The translations under genes were made by a program, and so were the position numbers. From contig NZ_PVTK01000004.1 in the NCBI RefSeq assembly GCF_003002925.1, positions 62,001 through 126,000 on the forward strand: a DNA stretch of 64,000 nt. Reading direction: 5' to 3'. The notes under the pieces were generated by a model that saw only the letters and a program-made list of their open reading frames with translations, was not told the origin of the DNA and ran no database searches. This stretch comes from Vreelandella songnenensis. Its GTDB lineage: Bacteria; Pseudomonadota; Gammaproteobacteria; Pseudomonadales; Halomonadaceae. Of the stretch, positions 22,491 through 32,142 are shown in pieces. Position 1 is the first letter of the stretch. Every line of letters begins with the position of its first letter.

Positions 22491-23853
22491 CGAACTGGAT
22501 GTCGTGATTCTCGCGGCGGGCAAGGGCACGCGGATGCGTTCGCAGACGCCCAAGGTACTTCATACCCTGGCGGGAAAGCCGATGGTAAGCCACGTGCTGG
22601 AAACCGCGGCAGGCCTTCAGCCGGCTCGCACCCACGTGGTGATCGGCCATGGTGCCGAGCAGCTTCGTGAAGCGCTGGCCAATGATGATGTCACCTTTGC
22701 CGTACAGGCCGAACAGAAGGGCACGGGCCACGCGGTTGCTCAGGCGGTCGATCAGCTGGGCAGTGGCAAGGTGCTGGTGCTCTACGGCGACGTGCCGCTG
22801 ATTCAGCGCGAGACGCTAAGCGCGCTCCTGGCCCACGTCGATGAGCAGCACATGGGGCTTCTGACCGTTACTCTGGATGACCCGACGGGCTACGGGCGCA
22901 TCGTGCGCAATGAAGCCGGCGATGCGGTGGCCATCGTCGAGCAGAAGGATGCCGGTGCTGCCGAGCTTGCGATTACCGAGTGCAATACCGGCATCATGGC
23001 GATGACCAGTGCCCAGCTTGCTCGCTGGCTGCCAAGGCTCTCCGCCGACAACGCCCAGGGCGAATACTACCTGACCGATGTCATCGAGATGGCCGCCAAT
23101 GACGGCATCAAGGTATGCACCGAGCAGCCTGCCAGCGCCGCCGAGGTGGAAGGCGTCAACAATCGCGCCCAGATGGCGCGCCTGGAGCGTGCCTACCAGA
23201 GCCAGATGGCCAACCGGCTGATGGAGCAGGGCGTAGCGCTTGCGGACCCGGCACGCCTTGACGTTCGTGGCAGCCTGACCTGCGGGCACGATGTCTTCAT
23301 CGACGTTGGCTGTATTTTCGAAGGCACGGTAGAGCTTGGCGAAGGTGTGCACGTAGGACCTTACTGTGTGATCAAGAACAGCACGATTGGCGCCGGTAGT
23401 CAGGTCGAGAGCCATAGCGTGATCGACAGCGCGGTCGCCGCCGGACGTAACCAGATTGGCCCCTATGCGCGGCTGCGCCCGGGCACGCGCCTGGCGGTCA
23501 ACGCCAAGGTAGGCAACTTCGTGGAAACCAAGAATGCCGACGTGGGCGAGGGCAGCAAGATCAATCACCTGAGCTATGTGGGCGATGCCCGGCTGGGGCG
23601 CGATGTGAACGTGGGCGCCGGCACCATTACCTGCAACTACGACGGCGCCAACAAGCACCACACCGAAATAGGTGATAACGCCTTTATCGGCTCCAACAGC
23701 GCCCTGGTGGCGCCGGTCACCGTTGGCGCGGGCGCGACCGTTGGCGCGGGTTCGACGATTGCCAAGGATGTCAGCGAACACGCTCTGGCAGTAACGCGCC
23801 CAAGGCAGCTGGAAAAGGCCGACTGGCCGCGGCCCGTCAAGTCCCCCAAATAA
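22483..23853 (+). CDS. glmU: Bifunctional GlmU: glucosamine-1-phosphate acetyltransferase / UDP-GlcNAc pyrophosphorylase
   Basis: GlmU makes UDP-N-acetylglucosamine for peptidoglycan and LPS. The 456-residue protein has the nucleotidyltransferase loop LAAGKGTRM (10-18) in the N-terminal half. A C-terminal left-handed beta-helix of hexapeptide repeats carries the acetyltransferase site (KNADVGEGSKINHLSYVGD region). Length is normal. The start overlaps the end of apbE by 8 bp; glmS follows 47 bp downstream, so two steps of the same pathway are adjacent. Confidence 0.97.
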   Translation: MHNELDVVILAAGKGTRMRSQTPKVLHTLAGKPMVSHVLETAAGLQPARTHVVIGHGAEQLREALANDDVTFAVQAEQKGTGHAVAQAVDQLGSGKVLVLYGDVPLIQRETLSALLAHVDEQHMGLLTVTLDDPTGYGRIVRNEAGDAVAIVEQKDAGAAELAITECNTGIMAMTSAQLARWLPRLSADNAQGEYYLTDVIEMAANDGIKVCTEQPASAAEVEGVNNRAQMARLERAYQSQMANRLMEQGVALADPARLDVRGSLTCGHDVFIDVGCIFEGTVELGEGVHVGPYCVIKNSTIGAGSQVESHSVIDSAVAAGRNQIGPYARLRPGTRLAVNAKVGNFVETKNADVGEGSKINHLSYVGDARLGRDVNVGAGTITCNYDGANKHHTEIGDNAFIGSNSALVAPVTVGAGATVGAGSTIAKDVSEHALAVTRPRQLEKADWPRPVKSPK

Positions 23854-23900
23854 GGCATCACTACCCTAACCGCTTTTGAAATCGCTTCGGAGAACCGCTT

Positions 23901-25730
23901 ATGTGTGGCATCGTCGCCGCTGTTGCGCAGCGTAACGTGCAGGAAATACTGTTGGAAGGGCTTAAACGCCTGGAGTATCGCGGTTACGACTCAGCCGGCA
24001 TGACGGTGTTGAACCATGAGCACGAACTGACCCGCCACCGGGCGCTGGGCAAGGTAGCCGCTCTTGAAGGCGAGCTTGTCAACGCGGCCCTGCCCGGGTT
24101 TTCAGGCATTGCCCATACCCGCTGGGCGACTCACGGTAAGCCCTCCGAAGCCAATGCCCACCCTCACCATAGCGGTCAGCAGGTGGCCGTGGTGCACAAC
24201 GGCATCATCGAGAACTACGAATATATCAAGGAAACCCTGCAGGCCAGCGGCTACGCCTTCAGCTCGGAAACCGATACCGAAGTGATTGCCCATCTGCTGT
24301 CCGACAAGCTGCAAAGTGGTTTCAGCCTGTTCGATGCCACCCAGGAGATCGTCAACGGCCTGGGTGGGGCCTACGCGCTGGGCGTGATGAGCAGCCACGA
24401 GCCGGGGGTGGTGGTAGGCGCGCGTCAGGGTAGCCCGCTGGTGGTAGGTGTGGGCATCGATGAGGCATTTCTGGCTTCCGACCCGCTGGCGCTCTTGCAG
24501 GTGACCGACCGCTTTATCTACCTGGAAGAGGGCGATCTGGTCGAGCTGGGCAAGAAGGGCGCGATTCGTATCGTGGATCGCAGCGGTCAAGCGGTTGACC
24601 GGCCGGTACAGATTTTCGAGCATGGCGACGGTGCGGCCAGCAAGGGTGAGTATCGCCACTACATGCTCAAGGAGATATTCGAGCAGCCGCGGGTCATCCA
24701 GGCCGCCCTCGAAGGCCGGCTGAGCGGCAGCAGCGTACTGGTCGAGAGCTTCGGCCCGGACGCTCAGGCGCTGTTTCAGAAGACCCGCCAGGTGCATATC
24801 ATTGCCTGCGGTACCAGCTACCATGCGGCCCTGGTGGCCCGCTACTGGCTGGAGCGCTACGCCGGTGTACCGGTTCAGGTCGAAGTGGCCTCCGAGTACC
24901 GTTACCGCCACCCTGTCGTGCCTGAAGGCAGCTTGTTCGTGACGCTTTCCCAGTCCGGGGAAACCGCCGATACGCTGGCCGCGCTGCGCTTTGCCAAGAC
25001 CCTTGGCTACGTGGGTACGCTTGCGATCTGCAACGTGCCGGGAAGCTCTCTGGTACGCGAATCCGACATGACGCTGATGACCCGCGCCGGCCCGGAAATT
25101 GGTGTGGCCTCGACCAAGGCGTTCACCACTCAGCTGGTCGCGCTCATGCTGCTGACGCTATCGGTCAGCAAGGCCAAGCATCAGGAAGAGCATGCGGGGA
25201 TCGTGGAAGCGCTGCAGACGCTCTCCGGGGTCTGCGAGCAGGTGCTGGCGCTGGATGGACAGATCGAACAGCTTTCCCAGGCGTTTGCCGAAAAGCATCA
25301 CGCGCTGTTTCTGGGCCGTGGTGCCCACTACCCGATTGCGCTGGAAGGTGCGCTCAAGCTCAAGGAAATCTCCTATATCCACGCCGAGGCCTATCCGGCC
25401 GGTGAGCTGAAGCACGGGCCGCTGGCGCTGGTGGATAGCGAGATGCCGGTGATTTCCGTCGCGCCCAACGACGACCTGCTGGAGAAGCTCAAGTCCAACC
25501 TGCAGGAAGTGCGCGCCCGAGGCGGCCAGCTGTTTGTGTTCGCCGATGAAAACGTGGGCATCCGCTCTCAGGACAACATTCAGGTCATCGAGCTTCCCCA
25601 CGTGCACGAAGCGCTGGCGCCGCTCGTTTATACGCTGCCGCTGCAGCTTTTGAGCTATCACGTGGCGGTTCTGAAAGGCACCGATGTCGACCAGCCACGC
25701 AATCTGGCCAAAAGCGTAACGGTTGAGTAA
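23901..25730 (+). CDS. glmS: Glutamine--fructose-6-phosphate aminotransferase (isomerizing)
   Basis: GlmS makes glucosamine-6-phosphate from fructose-6-phosphate and glutamine, the first committed step to UDP-GlcNAc. The 609-residue protein begins [10 protein letters not shown], with Cys2 the glutaminase nucleophile. Two SIS sugar-isomerase domains follow (for example [17 protein letters not shown] and [28 protein letters not shown]), and it ends in the typical LAKSVTVE. I saw no glmS ribozyme or obvious sRNA-pairing leader in the short 47-bp gap. Confidence 0.97.
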   Translation: MCGIVAAVAQRNVQEILLEGLKRLEYRGYDSAGMTVLNHEHELTRHRALGKVAALEGELVNAALPGFSGIAHTRWATHGKPSEANAHPHHSGQQVAVVHNGIIENYEYIKETLQASGYAFSSETDTEVIAHLLSDKLQSGFSLFDATQEIVNGLGGAYALGVMSSHEPGVVVGARQGSPLVVGVGIDEAFLASDPLALLQVTDRFIYLEEGDLVELGKKGAIRIVDRSGQAVDRPVQIFEHGDGAASKGEYRHYMLKEIFEQPRVIQAALEGRLSGSSVLVESFGPDAQALFQKTRQVHIIACGTSYHAALVARYWLERYAGVPVQVEVASEYRYRHPVVPEGSLFVTLSQSGETADTLAALRFAKTLGYVGTLAICNVPGSSLVRESDMTLMTRAGPEIGVASTKAFTTQLVALMLLTLSVSKAKHQEEHAGIVEALQTLSGVCEQVLALDGQIEQLSQAFAEKHHALFLGRGAHYPIALEGALKLKEISYIHAEAYPAGELKHGPLALVDSEMPVISVAPNDDLLEKLKSNLQEVRARGGQLFVFADENVGIRSQDNIQVIELPHVHEALAPLVYTLPLQLLSYHVAVLKGTDVDQPRNLAKSVTVE

Positions 25731-25778
25731 AACCCGCGTAAGAAAAGTTAGAACCCCCTCCAAAAAACCGCTTTACAC

Positions 25779-25799
25779 GGTGCGGCATTAAGCCGCACC
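25779..25799. terminator. Hairpin downstream of glmS
   Basis: An 8-bp perfect stem (GGTGCGGC, 25779-25786, with 25792-25799) with an ATTAA loop lies 50 bp after the glmS stop. No T-run follows on the plus strand, so its role as a terminator is uncertain. Confidence 0.4.
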
Positions 25800-25817
25800 A
25801 TATGCGCGGTCGCTGCG

Positions 25818-25846
25818 TTGCAGCAGTTAGTTAGTGTGCTTATTAT
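25818..25846 (+). promoter_or_regulatory. Possible promoter for nhaD
   Basis: TTGCAG (25818-25823) and TATTAT (25841-25846) are spaced by 17 bp and end 40 bp before the nhaD start. The -10 is good and the -35 weak. Confidence 0.4.
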
Positions 25847-25886
25847 CGTAGCGCCCTCTCTCTCAACCTGCCAGGATCACGCTGTC

Positions 25887-27353
25887 ATGAAACCACCAAA
25901 CGCCCTCGCTACTCGGCTCTCAGCTCGCCGGGTCGCTTGGTTGTTGATTGCTCTTTGCGCTGTTGCCTTTCCCTCCTTCTCCTACGCCGCTGCTGGCCCG
26001 CTTGATTTAACGCTCTCGATTGCCGGTATTACCAGTGTCTTCATCTTCGTATTGGCCTACGCCCTGGTCATGTCCGAAGAACTTATCCACATGCGTAAAT
26101 CAAAACCCGTGCTGGTCGCGGCCGGCCTTATCTGGGCCATTGTGGCGTGGGTTTATGTGCAGGCGGGCATGCCCGAGGAGGCGGAAACCGCGTTTCGTGA
26201 AACGCTGCTTGAATATACCGAGCTTCTCTTGTTCCTGCTGGTGGCGATGACCTATATCAACGCCATGGAAGAGCGGCGCACCTTCGATGCGCTGCGCGCC
26301 TGGCTTGTACGCAAGGGGTTCAGCTACCGCAGCCTGTTCTGGATTACCGGTGTACTTGCCTTTGGTATTTCGGCCATTGCCAACAACATGACCACGGCCA
26401 TGTTGATGTGCGCGGTGGTGCTCAAGGTGGCTGAAGGCGACAAGAAGTTCATCGGCCTGTGCTGCGTCAACGTGGTGGTGGCCTCCAACGCCGGCGGCGC
26501 GTTCAGCCCGTTTGGGGATATCACCACGCTGATGGTCTGGCAGGGCGGGCAAGTGCCTTTCGAAGGCTTCTTCGCGCTGTTGCTGCCCGCTATCGTCAAT
26601 TTCATGGTGCCCGCCATCATCATGAACTTCTTCATCATCAACCGGCAGCCGGCAGCGCTGACCGAGAACGTCTGGATGAAGCGCGGTGCACGGCGAATCA
26701 TCGTGCTGTTTCTGATTACCGTGGCCATTTCAGTACTCTGCCACTCGATTCTGTACCTGCCGCCCGCCATGGGCATGATGTTTGGCCTGGGCCTTCTGCA
26801 GTTCTTCGGCTACTACCTGCGCCGCAGCCTGCCACGTTCGCTGGAGCGCAAGCGCGAGCGCTACTCGCGCCGGGGTGACTGGAAGAAGCTCGAGCAGCTG
26901 GGTAGCGTGGTGCCCTTCGATATCTTCAGCCGGATCGCGCGCTCGGAGTGGGATACCCTGCTGTTCTTCTACGGGGTGGTGCTGTGCGTTGGCGGCCTGG
27001 GCTTCATGGGCTACCTGAGCCTTCTTTCCGAGACGCTCTACGGCGGCTGGAACCCGGTGTGGGCGAACGTGGTGCTGGGGCTTATTTCGGCGGTGGTGGA
27101 TAACATCCCGGTGATGTTTGCCGTGCTCTCCATGGCGCCGGACATGTCCGAAGGCAACTGGCTGCTGATTACCCTGACCGCCGGCGTGGGCGGCAGCCTG
27201 CTCTCCATGGGTTCGGCGGCGGGCGTTGCCCTGATGGGCCAGGCGCGCGGCATCTACACCTTCATGGTGCATCTGCGCTGGGTGCCTGCCATCTTGCTGG
27301 GCTATGCCGCCAGCATTGCCACGCACCTGTTCATCAATGCCTCACTGTTTTGA
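25887..27353 (+). CDS. nhaD: NhaD-type Na+/H+ antiporter
   Basis: NhaD exchangers expel sodium in return for protons and are typical of halophilic and alkaliphilic proteobacteria. From the ATG at 25887 the protein has 488 residues. An apparent signal peptide (hydrophobic stretch ending in SYAAAG) precedes about a dozen membrane helices of the ion-transporter superfamily. Landmarks include ANNMTTAMLMC and NAGGAFSPFGDITTLMVW, plus the late VVDNIPVMFAVLSM and GGSLLSMGSAAGVALMGQ. An upstream in-frame start (25818) would lie on the putative promoter and mask the signal peptide. This gene is a main reason for calling the organism a halophile. Confidence 0.93.
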   Translation: MKPPNALATRLSARRVAWLLIALCAVAFPSFSYAAAGPLDLTLSIAGITSVFIFVLAYALVMSEELIHMRKSKPVLVAAGLIWAIVAWVYVQAGMPEEAETAFRETLLEYTELLLFLLVAMTYINAMEERRTFDALRAWLVRKGFSYRSLFWITGVLAFGISAIANNMTTAMLMCAVVLKVAEGDKKFIGLCCVNVVVASNAGGAFSPFGDITTLMVWQGGQVPFEGFFALLLPAIVNFMVPAIIMNFFIINRQPAALTENVWMKRGARRIIVLFLITVAISVLCHSILYLPPAMGMMFGLGLLQFFGYYLRRSLPRSLERKRERYSRRGDWKKLEQLGSVVPFDIFSRIARSEWDTLLFFYGVVLCVGGLGFMGYLSLLSETLYGGWNPVWANVVLGLISAVVDNIPVMFAVLSMAPDMSEGNWLLITLTAGVGGSLLSMGSAAGVALMGQARGIYTFMVHLRWVPAILLGYAASIATHLFINASLF

Positions 27354-27404
27354 TTGATTGTTCTGAGTGGCGTTGACGATGCCCTAAAAGACAGAGCACT
27401 AAAA

Positions 27405-27434
27405 ACGCCCCTTGCCGGTAACGGCAAGGGGCGT
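27405..27434. terminator. Bidirectional terminator between nhaD and CBS gene
   Basis: A 13-bp perfect stem (27405-27417 with 27422-27434) with a GTAA loop lies between convergent genes. It is flanked by AAAAA on its left, giving a T-run when read from the minus strand, and by CTTGTT on the right. Confidence 0.8.
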
Positions 27435-27515
27435 CTTGTTATCAGCGGCACGTTGGCCAGAAATACAGTGAAAACTCAGGGTTGTCTAAAATATGACCGC
27501 AACCCGAGGACTTGC

Positions 27516-28118
27516 TTACAGGTCGTGACCGGTAATGACCTGGCAGATATCGGCAAAGCTGCGCGCCATGGGCACGACGGTGCTCACTTCCCGGCCCACC
27601 GCGTTCTGGATATCGTTGGCGGACACCAGCCCGCGAATGGTCAGCTCGCGCTGCGCGTTGCGCTCGGTAATCAGCAGGTGCTGCTCGGTCACGTCTTCCA
27701 TGACCAGTACCAGGTCCTCGATGGTCAGCGCCGAGAGCTGCTCGATGGGCATGGCGCTAAGCTTGCTCCAGGACGTCATGACCATTTCTGCGGTGATCTC
27801 GTCACGGTCCAGATTGCGCTGCTGCATGGCCAGATTGATGCGCCGGGTACCGATCAATTCTTTAGAAGTAAGAATGCCCAGGCAATGCTCCTGCTTGTCG
27901 GTGACGAACAGCAGGCGCACACCGCTATGGCGCATCTTGAGGTGGGCTTCGTCGATTGGCGTATCGGCGGTGACCGACTGGGGCTTCAAGGCACGAAAAT
28001 CGGTCAGGACGTCGAGCGCGGAGCTGTCCGTGGTCAGACGCTTGGCCTCGGGAGAGGTCAAGCGCGGCGCAGTGCTGAACTGGATCAGGGATTTGGGAGA
28101 AAAAGCCACTTGGTTCAT
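27516..28118 (-). CDS. CBS-domain protein
   Basis: This 200-residue cytoplasmic protein has two CBS motifs. One is around residues 45-100 (PQSVTADTPIDEAHLKMRHS and LFVTDKQEHCLGILTSKEL). The second is around 110-185 (VMTSWSKLSAMPIEQLSALT and LITERNAQRELTIRGLVSAN). CBS pairs bind adenine nucleotides and act as regulatory modules; no catalytic domain is attached. The ATG at 28118 follows GGAGGT at ideal spacing, so I prefer it to one six codons upstream. The partner is unknown; it is monocistronic and faces nhaD. Confidence 0.8.
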   Translation of the reverse strand: MNQVAFSPKSLIQFSTAPRLTSPEAKRLTTDSSALDVLTDFRALKPQSVTADTPIDEAHLKMRHSGVRLLFVTDKQEHCLGILTSKELIGTRRINLAMQQRNLDRDEITAEMVMTSWSKLSAMPIEQLSALTIEDLVLVMEDVTEQHLLITERNAQRELTIRGLVSANDIQNAVGREVSTVVPMARSFADICQVITGHDL

Positions 28119-28243
28119 CAGGGTACCTCCTGTCATAGATGGTCAACTGCTGACTGCCAATCGACCTGGTACCTTCAGAGTTGCAGCTAATTCTTACCAC
28201 AACCTTAAGACGCAAGAAACCGTTACAACAATTGTCGTAAAAA

Positions 28244-29617
28244 CTAGTCTGGAGACAACCGCCGTTCAAGGGTTACCTGGACGCGCAGCCCGCCACCTGG
28301 GGCGTCATCAAAGGCAAGTGTGCCTCCCTGCTGGGTGACTACCCGCTCGACGATGGATAGCCCAAGCCCTGACCCGGCACCCGGCCCTGCCCGATGAAAG
28401 CGCGCGGTTACCGCTTTTCGTGCCGCTTGCGGAATGCCCGGACCCTGGTCGTCGACGGTCAGCGCTATATGTTTGGTGTCTGCCTCGAGATGCACATGAA
28501 TGCTGCCGTTGGGCGGTGAGTGCTGAATGGCGTTACCCACCAGGTTCTGAATCAGAGTGCTCAACGCGCCGGGTACTTCGTTCAGCGCCCAGGGGCCGGA
28601 CTCCTCGGCGTCCAGCTGCAGGGTCTGCTGCTGCTGCTGGGCCAACGGCAGCAGCTTGGCGAGCGCATCACGCACTTCAAAAAGTGCATCTACCGCGCGC
28701 AGCGGCGGGCGGGCTTCGTCCGGGTCAAGGCGGGCCAGCGTCAACAGCTGGCTGACCAGATGGGTCGCCCGCGCCACGCCCTGGCGCAGATAGACCAGCG
28801 ACTCCTCGCGGTCCTGAGCGCTACTGGCTGCCAAAGCGTTCTGGGCGTGTAGATCGAGTACGGCAAGTGGGGTGCGCAGTTCGTGGGCGGCGTCGGCGAT
28901 AAAGCGCTTCTCACGCTCGCGCAGGCGCTGGATGCGCATCAAGAGCCGGTTGAGCGCACCGGAGATGGTCGCAAGCTCGTAGGGCAGCGGCGAGAGCTTG
29001 AGCGGCTGAAGGTTGTGCGGGTCGCGGCTACGAATCTGCGCGGCCATGCGCGACAGCGGCGCAAGTCCCCAGCCGATGCTCCACCACAGCAGCGATGCCA
29101 GGATGATCAGGCCGATAAACTCCGGCAGCAGGGTACGCAGCGCCACGCGCTTGATCAGATGAAGGCGCACGTCGTCACGCTCGGCCACGATCACCCGGCG
29201 CTCGCTTCGGGCAAGCGGCAGCGTATAGGTCTGCCAGGTCTGGGAGGCGTGCTGCTGGCGGGCGTAGCCGGCTCTGGGCGCTTGCCGCGAAGCGACAAGC
29301 GGGGCCAGCGGCGCATCCGCCGAGCGTAGCAGCAGCTCGTCGCCTTCCCAGAGTTGAAACACCAGCGCATTGGGGGTGCGCGGCGCGGTCTGCAGGGTGT
29401 TCTCGACGCTGCGCAAAAGTGCCTGCTGATAGGCGGGGGGAATGGGTGCCTGCAGCAGTTCGCCCAGCAGGTGGGCGTGCCGGGCCAGGCTTTCGTCGTG
29501 CAGCCGCTGGATTTCATGGGTGGTGTAGCGGTAGCTGACCACGCTGATCACCATGATGCTGAACAAGAACAGCAGCAGGGTAAGACCCAGCGTCCGCCGG
29601 CGAATGGAGTTCTTCAC
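28244..29617 (-). CDS. Sensor histidine kinase (two-component system)
   Basis: This is a membrane sensor kinase of 457 residues. A first membrane helix (about 10-27), a periplasmic domain (28-160) and a second helix (165-185) lead to a HAMP-like linker. Then come the phospho-acceptor box DAAHELRTPL (His245) and the ATPase domain with NLVGNAIQHSPPNGS, DDQGPGI and GSGLGLSIV. Layout and sequence resemble the QseC/PmrB group, whose members respond to cationic peptides, metals or other envelope cues; the signal here is unknown. Its ATG overlaps the response-regulator stop (4 bp), so the pair is co-translated. Confidence 0.92.
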   Translation of the reverse strand: MKNSIRRRTLGLTLLLFLFSIMVISVVSYRYTTHEIQRLHDESLARHAHLLGELLQAPIPPAYQQALLRSVENTLQTAPRTPNALVFQLWEGDELLLRSADAPLAPLVASRQAPRAGYARQQHASQTWQTYTLPLARSERRVIVAERDDVRLHLIKRVALRTLLPEFIGLIILASLLWWSIGWGLAPLSRMAAQIRSRDPHNLQPLKLSPLPYELATISGALNRLLMRIQRLREREKRFIADAAHELRTPLAVLDLHAQNALAASSAQDREESLVYLRQGVARATHLVSQLLTLARLDPDEARPPLRAVDALFEVRDALAKLLPLAQQQQQTLQLDAEESGPWALNEVPGALSTLIQNLVGNAIQHSPPNGSIHVHLEADTKHIALTVDDQGPGIPQAARKAVTARFHRAGPGAGSGLGLSIVERVVTQQGGTLAFDDAPGGGLRVQVTLERRLSPD

Positions 29618-30294
29618 CGTGCGCGCTCCGGTGGTGTCTTGTCCATCACGTAACCAATTCCGCGCAGCGTGCGGATGACCTCGGGAAACAGCTTACGGCG
29701 CAGGTGATGGATATGTACCTCGATGGCGTTGCTCTCCACATCCTCGTCCCAGCCGTAGACCAGGCTGGTCAGCGTATCGCGGGTAAACACTCGGCCCGGG
29801 TGGCCCATGAACTCCTGAAGCAGGGTAAATTCGCGCCGCGAAAGAGCAACGGTGTTGCCCTGATAGCTTACGCTCAGGGTCAGCGGGTCCAGGCGAATGC
29901 CTCGGCACTCCAGATGGTTGTCCGGCTGCCCCTGGCTGCGCCGCAGCAGGGCCCGCAGGCGAGCCTTCAGCTCTTCGACCTCGAACGGCTTGACCAGATA
30001 GTCGTCAGCCCCGGCATCAAGCCCTGCAATCCGGTCGTTGATGCCATCGCGGGCGGTGAGTACCAGGATGGGAATCTGGCTGCCCTGACGGCGCACCGCC
30101 TTGATGATCTGCAGGCCGTCCAGGCCCGGCAGGCCGAGATCCAGAATCACCGCATCAAACGGCTCGGACTCCTTGAGGGCCTGCAGGGCGCTGTTGCCAT
30201 TATCCAGATGGTCGACCGTATAGTGCTCCGGCTTGAGCGCCAGGCGAATGCCCGAAGACAAGCTGGCGTCATCTTCAACCAGCAGTATGCGCAT
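29614..30294 (-). CDS. OmpR-family response regulator
   Basis: This is the partner of the downstream kinase. The 226-residue protein has a receiver domain with the phospho-acceptor aspartate in VILDLGLPGLDG (Asp52), the switch Thr in VLTARD and Lys in YLVKPF. A C-terminal winged helix follows (ALSRREFTLLQEFM through HHLRRKLFPEVIRTLRGIGY). I start at the ATG at 30294 (MRILLVEDD). The 14-codon upstream extension has no receiver homology. It resembles QseB/PmrA regulators. It is divergent from the GNAT gene, and the 97-bp gap holds no obvious direct-repeat operator. Confidence 0.93.
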   Translation of the reverse strand: MRILLVEDDASLSSGIRLALKPEHYTVDHLDNGNSALQALKESEPFDAVILDLGLPGLDGLQIIKAVRRQGSQIPILVLTARDGINDRIAGLDAGADDYLVKPFEVEELKARLRALLRRSQGQPDNHLECRGIRLDPLTLSVSYQGNTVALSRREFTLLQEFMGHPGRVFTRDTLTSLVYGWDEDVESNAIEVHIHHLRRKLFPEVIRTLRGIGYVMDKTPPERAR

Positions 30295-30391
30295 GGTGTC
30301 GGTTACTCCTGTAACGGGCCCGGTAAGAAGTAACAAAAGGTAGCATCGTTAGGGGGAGTCAGTCAGGATTAACGTCAACGAAAGCAACGCA

Positions 30392-31336
30392 ATGGCGGTG
30401 TCATTCATGGCTGAACTGCCCACCTGCGGCGCCTCGGTGCGCCTGTGCCCTTCAACGCTTCGCCGTGAAGCGCTGCTGCATCTGGCCGCCGTGCACGAGC
30501 CTGCCCTGCAATCAGCGCTGCACGGCGCCCTTCAACAGGCAAGCCAGGCCGCCTGGGACGCGCTCTGGATCGCTGAACATCAAGGGCGCATTACCAGTGC
30601 ACTCTGGGTGCAGCCGCTTGATCATGCCACAGCGCAGCTATGGCTTCCCTTGAAGCAGAGCCCGGCAAGCCTGGCGCTGCTTCAGACGGCGCGCACTTTT
30701 GTGGCAGAAAACTGCATGACGCTTTGCCACGTGATACTGCCGCCCAGCCACTACGCCTGGGAGCCTGTACTGCTCGAGCTTGGCATGACTCGCCTGGCGG
30801 CGCTTCGCCATATGGCCGTCAAGCTGGGCGGCCGGGTAGAGGCCTGTCAGCCTGCGGCGTCGATTCAGCTGGAGCCCTTCGAAGCGCTGGCGGCATCTAC
30901 ACAACACGCGCTGCTTGATGTGATCAGCCAAGGCTCGCTGGACAGCCCCGGCCTGTATGAGGCGCTGGGTGCAGAAGCGCTGCTGGCCGGTTTTTATCAA
31001 CGGGCATCCGCGGCGCCGCGCCACTGGTATAGCGTCAATGTAGGCCGCGAGCGGGTAGGCGCGCTGTTGCTCGCGCCGGGGGCGGAGTGGGAGCTTTTAT
31101 TGATGGGGGTGGTACCCGACTGGCGGGGCAAGGGGGTTGGCCGGGCGGTGTTAAGCGCCGCGTTACGCCTGGCCTGCGAAGCGGGCGCGCCTGAGTTGCT
31201 GCTCACCGTCGATGCCGACAATACGCCTGCCCGCCACCTTTACGAGCAGGCAGGATTCAGCGGCTACAAAGAGCAGCGCCTGCTGGCGTGGCAAAGCCCA
31301 GGCGGCGAGCAGCGCTGCTCCCGCAAGTGGTGTTAG
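30392..31336 (+). CDS. GNAT-family N-acetyltransferase
   Basis: This 314-residue protein has a recognisable C-terminal GNAT domain (about residues 195-300). The acetyl-CoA loop is WRGKGVGRAVL and the helix ending is NTPARHLYEQAGF. The N-terminal 190 residues look like a degenerate second GNAT half, so it may be a tandem GNAT. No strong ribosome site precedes either ATG 30392 or ATG 30407; I keep the longer form. The substrate is unknown. It is divergent from the two-component operon. Confidence 0.75.
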   Translation: MAVSFMAELPTCGASVRLCPSTLRREALLHLAAVHEPALQSALHGALQQASQAAWDALWIAEHQGRITSALWVQPLDHATAQLWLPLKQSPASLALLQTARTFVAENCMTLCHVILPPSHYAWEPVLLELGMTRLAALRHMAVKLGGRVEACQPAASIQLEPFEALAASTQHALLDVISQGSLDSPGLYEALGAEALLAGFYQRASAAPRHWYSVNVGRERVGALLLAPGAEWELLLMGVVPDWRGKGVGRAVLSAALRLACEAGAPELLLTVDADNTPARHLYEQAGFSGYKEQRLLAWQSPGGEQRCSRKWC

Positions 31337-31411
31337 CCAATCTTTCCAATTATCTTCTATACTGGAGCCGCACTACTCAGGAATGCTTCTTTTAATCATG
31401 GAGGAAAAGAA

Positions 31412-31495
31412 ATGAAAATTTTGCTGTGGGTTATCATCTTTATTTTTGCCGTTGGCCTTCTGACCCTTACCGGCATCTTCAAGCTGATTTTCTAA
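31412..31495 (+). CDS. 27-residue single-pass membrane peptide
   Basis: A tiny gene with an excellent ribosome site (GGAGG at 31400-31404, 7 bases before the ATG) encodes MKILLWVIIF followed by IFAVGLLTLTGIFKLIF. It is almost entirely hydrophobic, with lysine at both ends, as expected for a single transmembrane helix. A TATACT -10-like hexamer at 31358-31363 is nearby. Small membrane peptides of this form often modulate transporters or stress responses. I do not recognise this one. Confidence 0.6.
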   Translation: MKILLWVIIFIFAVGLLTLTGIFKLIF

Positions 31496-31675
31496 TCGGC
31501 TCTCGCCAGACCGCGCTTTCAGTTACTTCTACTTCCTCGACGATAGGCGTTTTTCACCTATCGACCGCTTGGTTGTCCTGCGTCAAAAAAACCTGTCCTG
31601 CTGCCCGCTGAAAAGCGGGTACTATCGCTTGATAAGCAGCGGTTTATTCTTGGCGCGGTCATGCAAGGGGGCTAG

Positions 31676-32140
31676 GTGAATTTTAAACGTGTACTGGGCG
31701 GTATGGTGGCGCTGGGGCTTTTTACGCCTATGGCGCTGGCGGGCGATGCCGCCGAGCTTGAGGCGCTTAGCGAGCGTCTCGCGCCGGTAGGCAAGCTCTG
31801 CCTTGAAGGGCAGGAGTGCGAGCGCCACGTGGCCCAGCAGGCGACTTTAGAGGCGCCGGGTAATGCAGAGGCTGGCCAGGTAGAAGAAGCGGCCGAGTCG
31901 GAAGGCGAGGTACTTTACGCCAAGGCCAGCTGCGGCGCCTGCCACGCGGCGGGTATCGCCGGCGCACCGGCCACCGGTGATCGCAATGCCTGGACGGCGC
32001 GGCTTGCCAAAGGGGACGCCACGCTCTACGCCAGTGCCATCAACGGGCTAGGCGCCATGCCGCCCAAGGGCGGCCGCTTCAACTTCAGCGATGACGAGAT
32101 CAAGGCGATCGTGGACTACATGATCAGCGAAGTCGAATAA
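31676..32140 (+). CDS. Cytochrome c5-like c-type cytochrome
   Basis: This is a periplasmic or membrane-tethered electron carrier of 154 residues. An N-terminal signal sequence ends near ALAGDA, and an Ala/Glu-rich linker follows. A class I cytochrome domain (about 80-154) has the haem motif CGACH and the axial methionine in GLGAMPPKGG, a hallmark of the cytochrome c5 subgroup. The GTG start at 31676 is preceded by GGGGGCTAG. Its redox partners are not encoded nearby. Confidence 0.85.
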   Translation: MNFKRVLGGMVALGLFTPMALAGDAAELEALSERLAPVGKLCLEGQECERHVAQQATLEAPGNAEAGQVEEAAESEGEVLYAKASCGACHAAGIAGAPATGDRNAWTARLAKGDATLYASAINGLGAMPPKGGRFNFSDDEIKAIVDYMISEVE

Positions 32141-32142
32141 CC

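Noticed and set aside
23854..23900. glmS ribozyme or riboswitch upstream of glmS
   Set aside because: The gap is only 47 bp, too short for the glmS ribozyme, and shows no matching structure.
31604..31619. CCCGCT-GAAA-AGCGGG hairpin as a terminator
   Set aside because: The stem is only 6 bp with no T-run on the plus strand; it could be chance and I did not list it as a feature.
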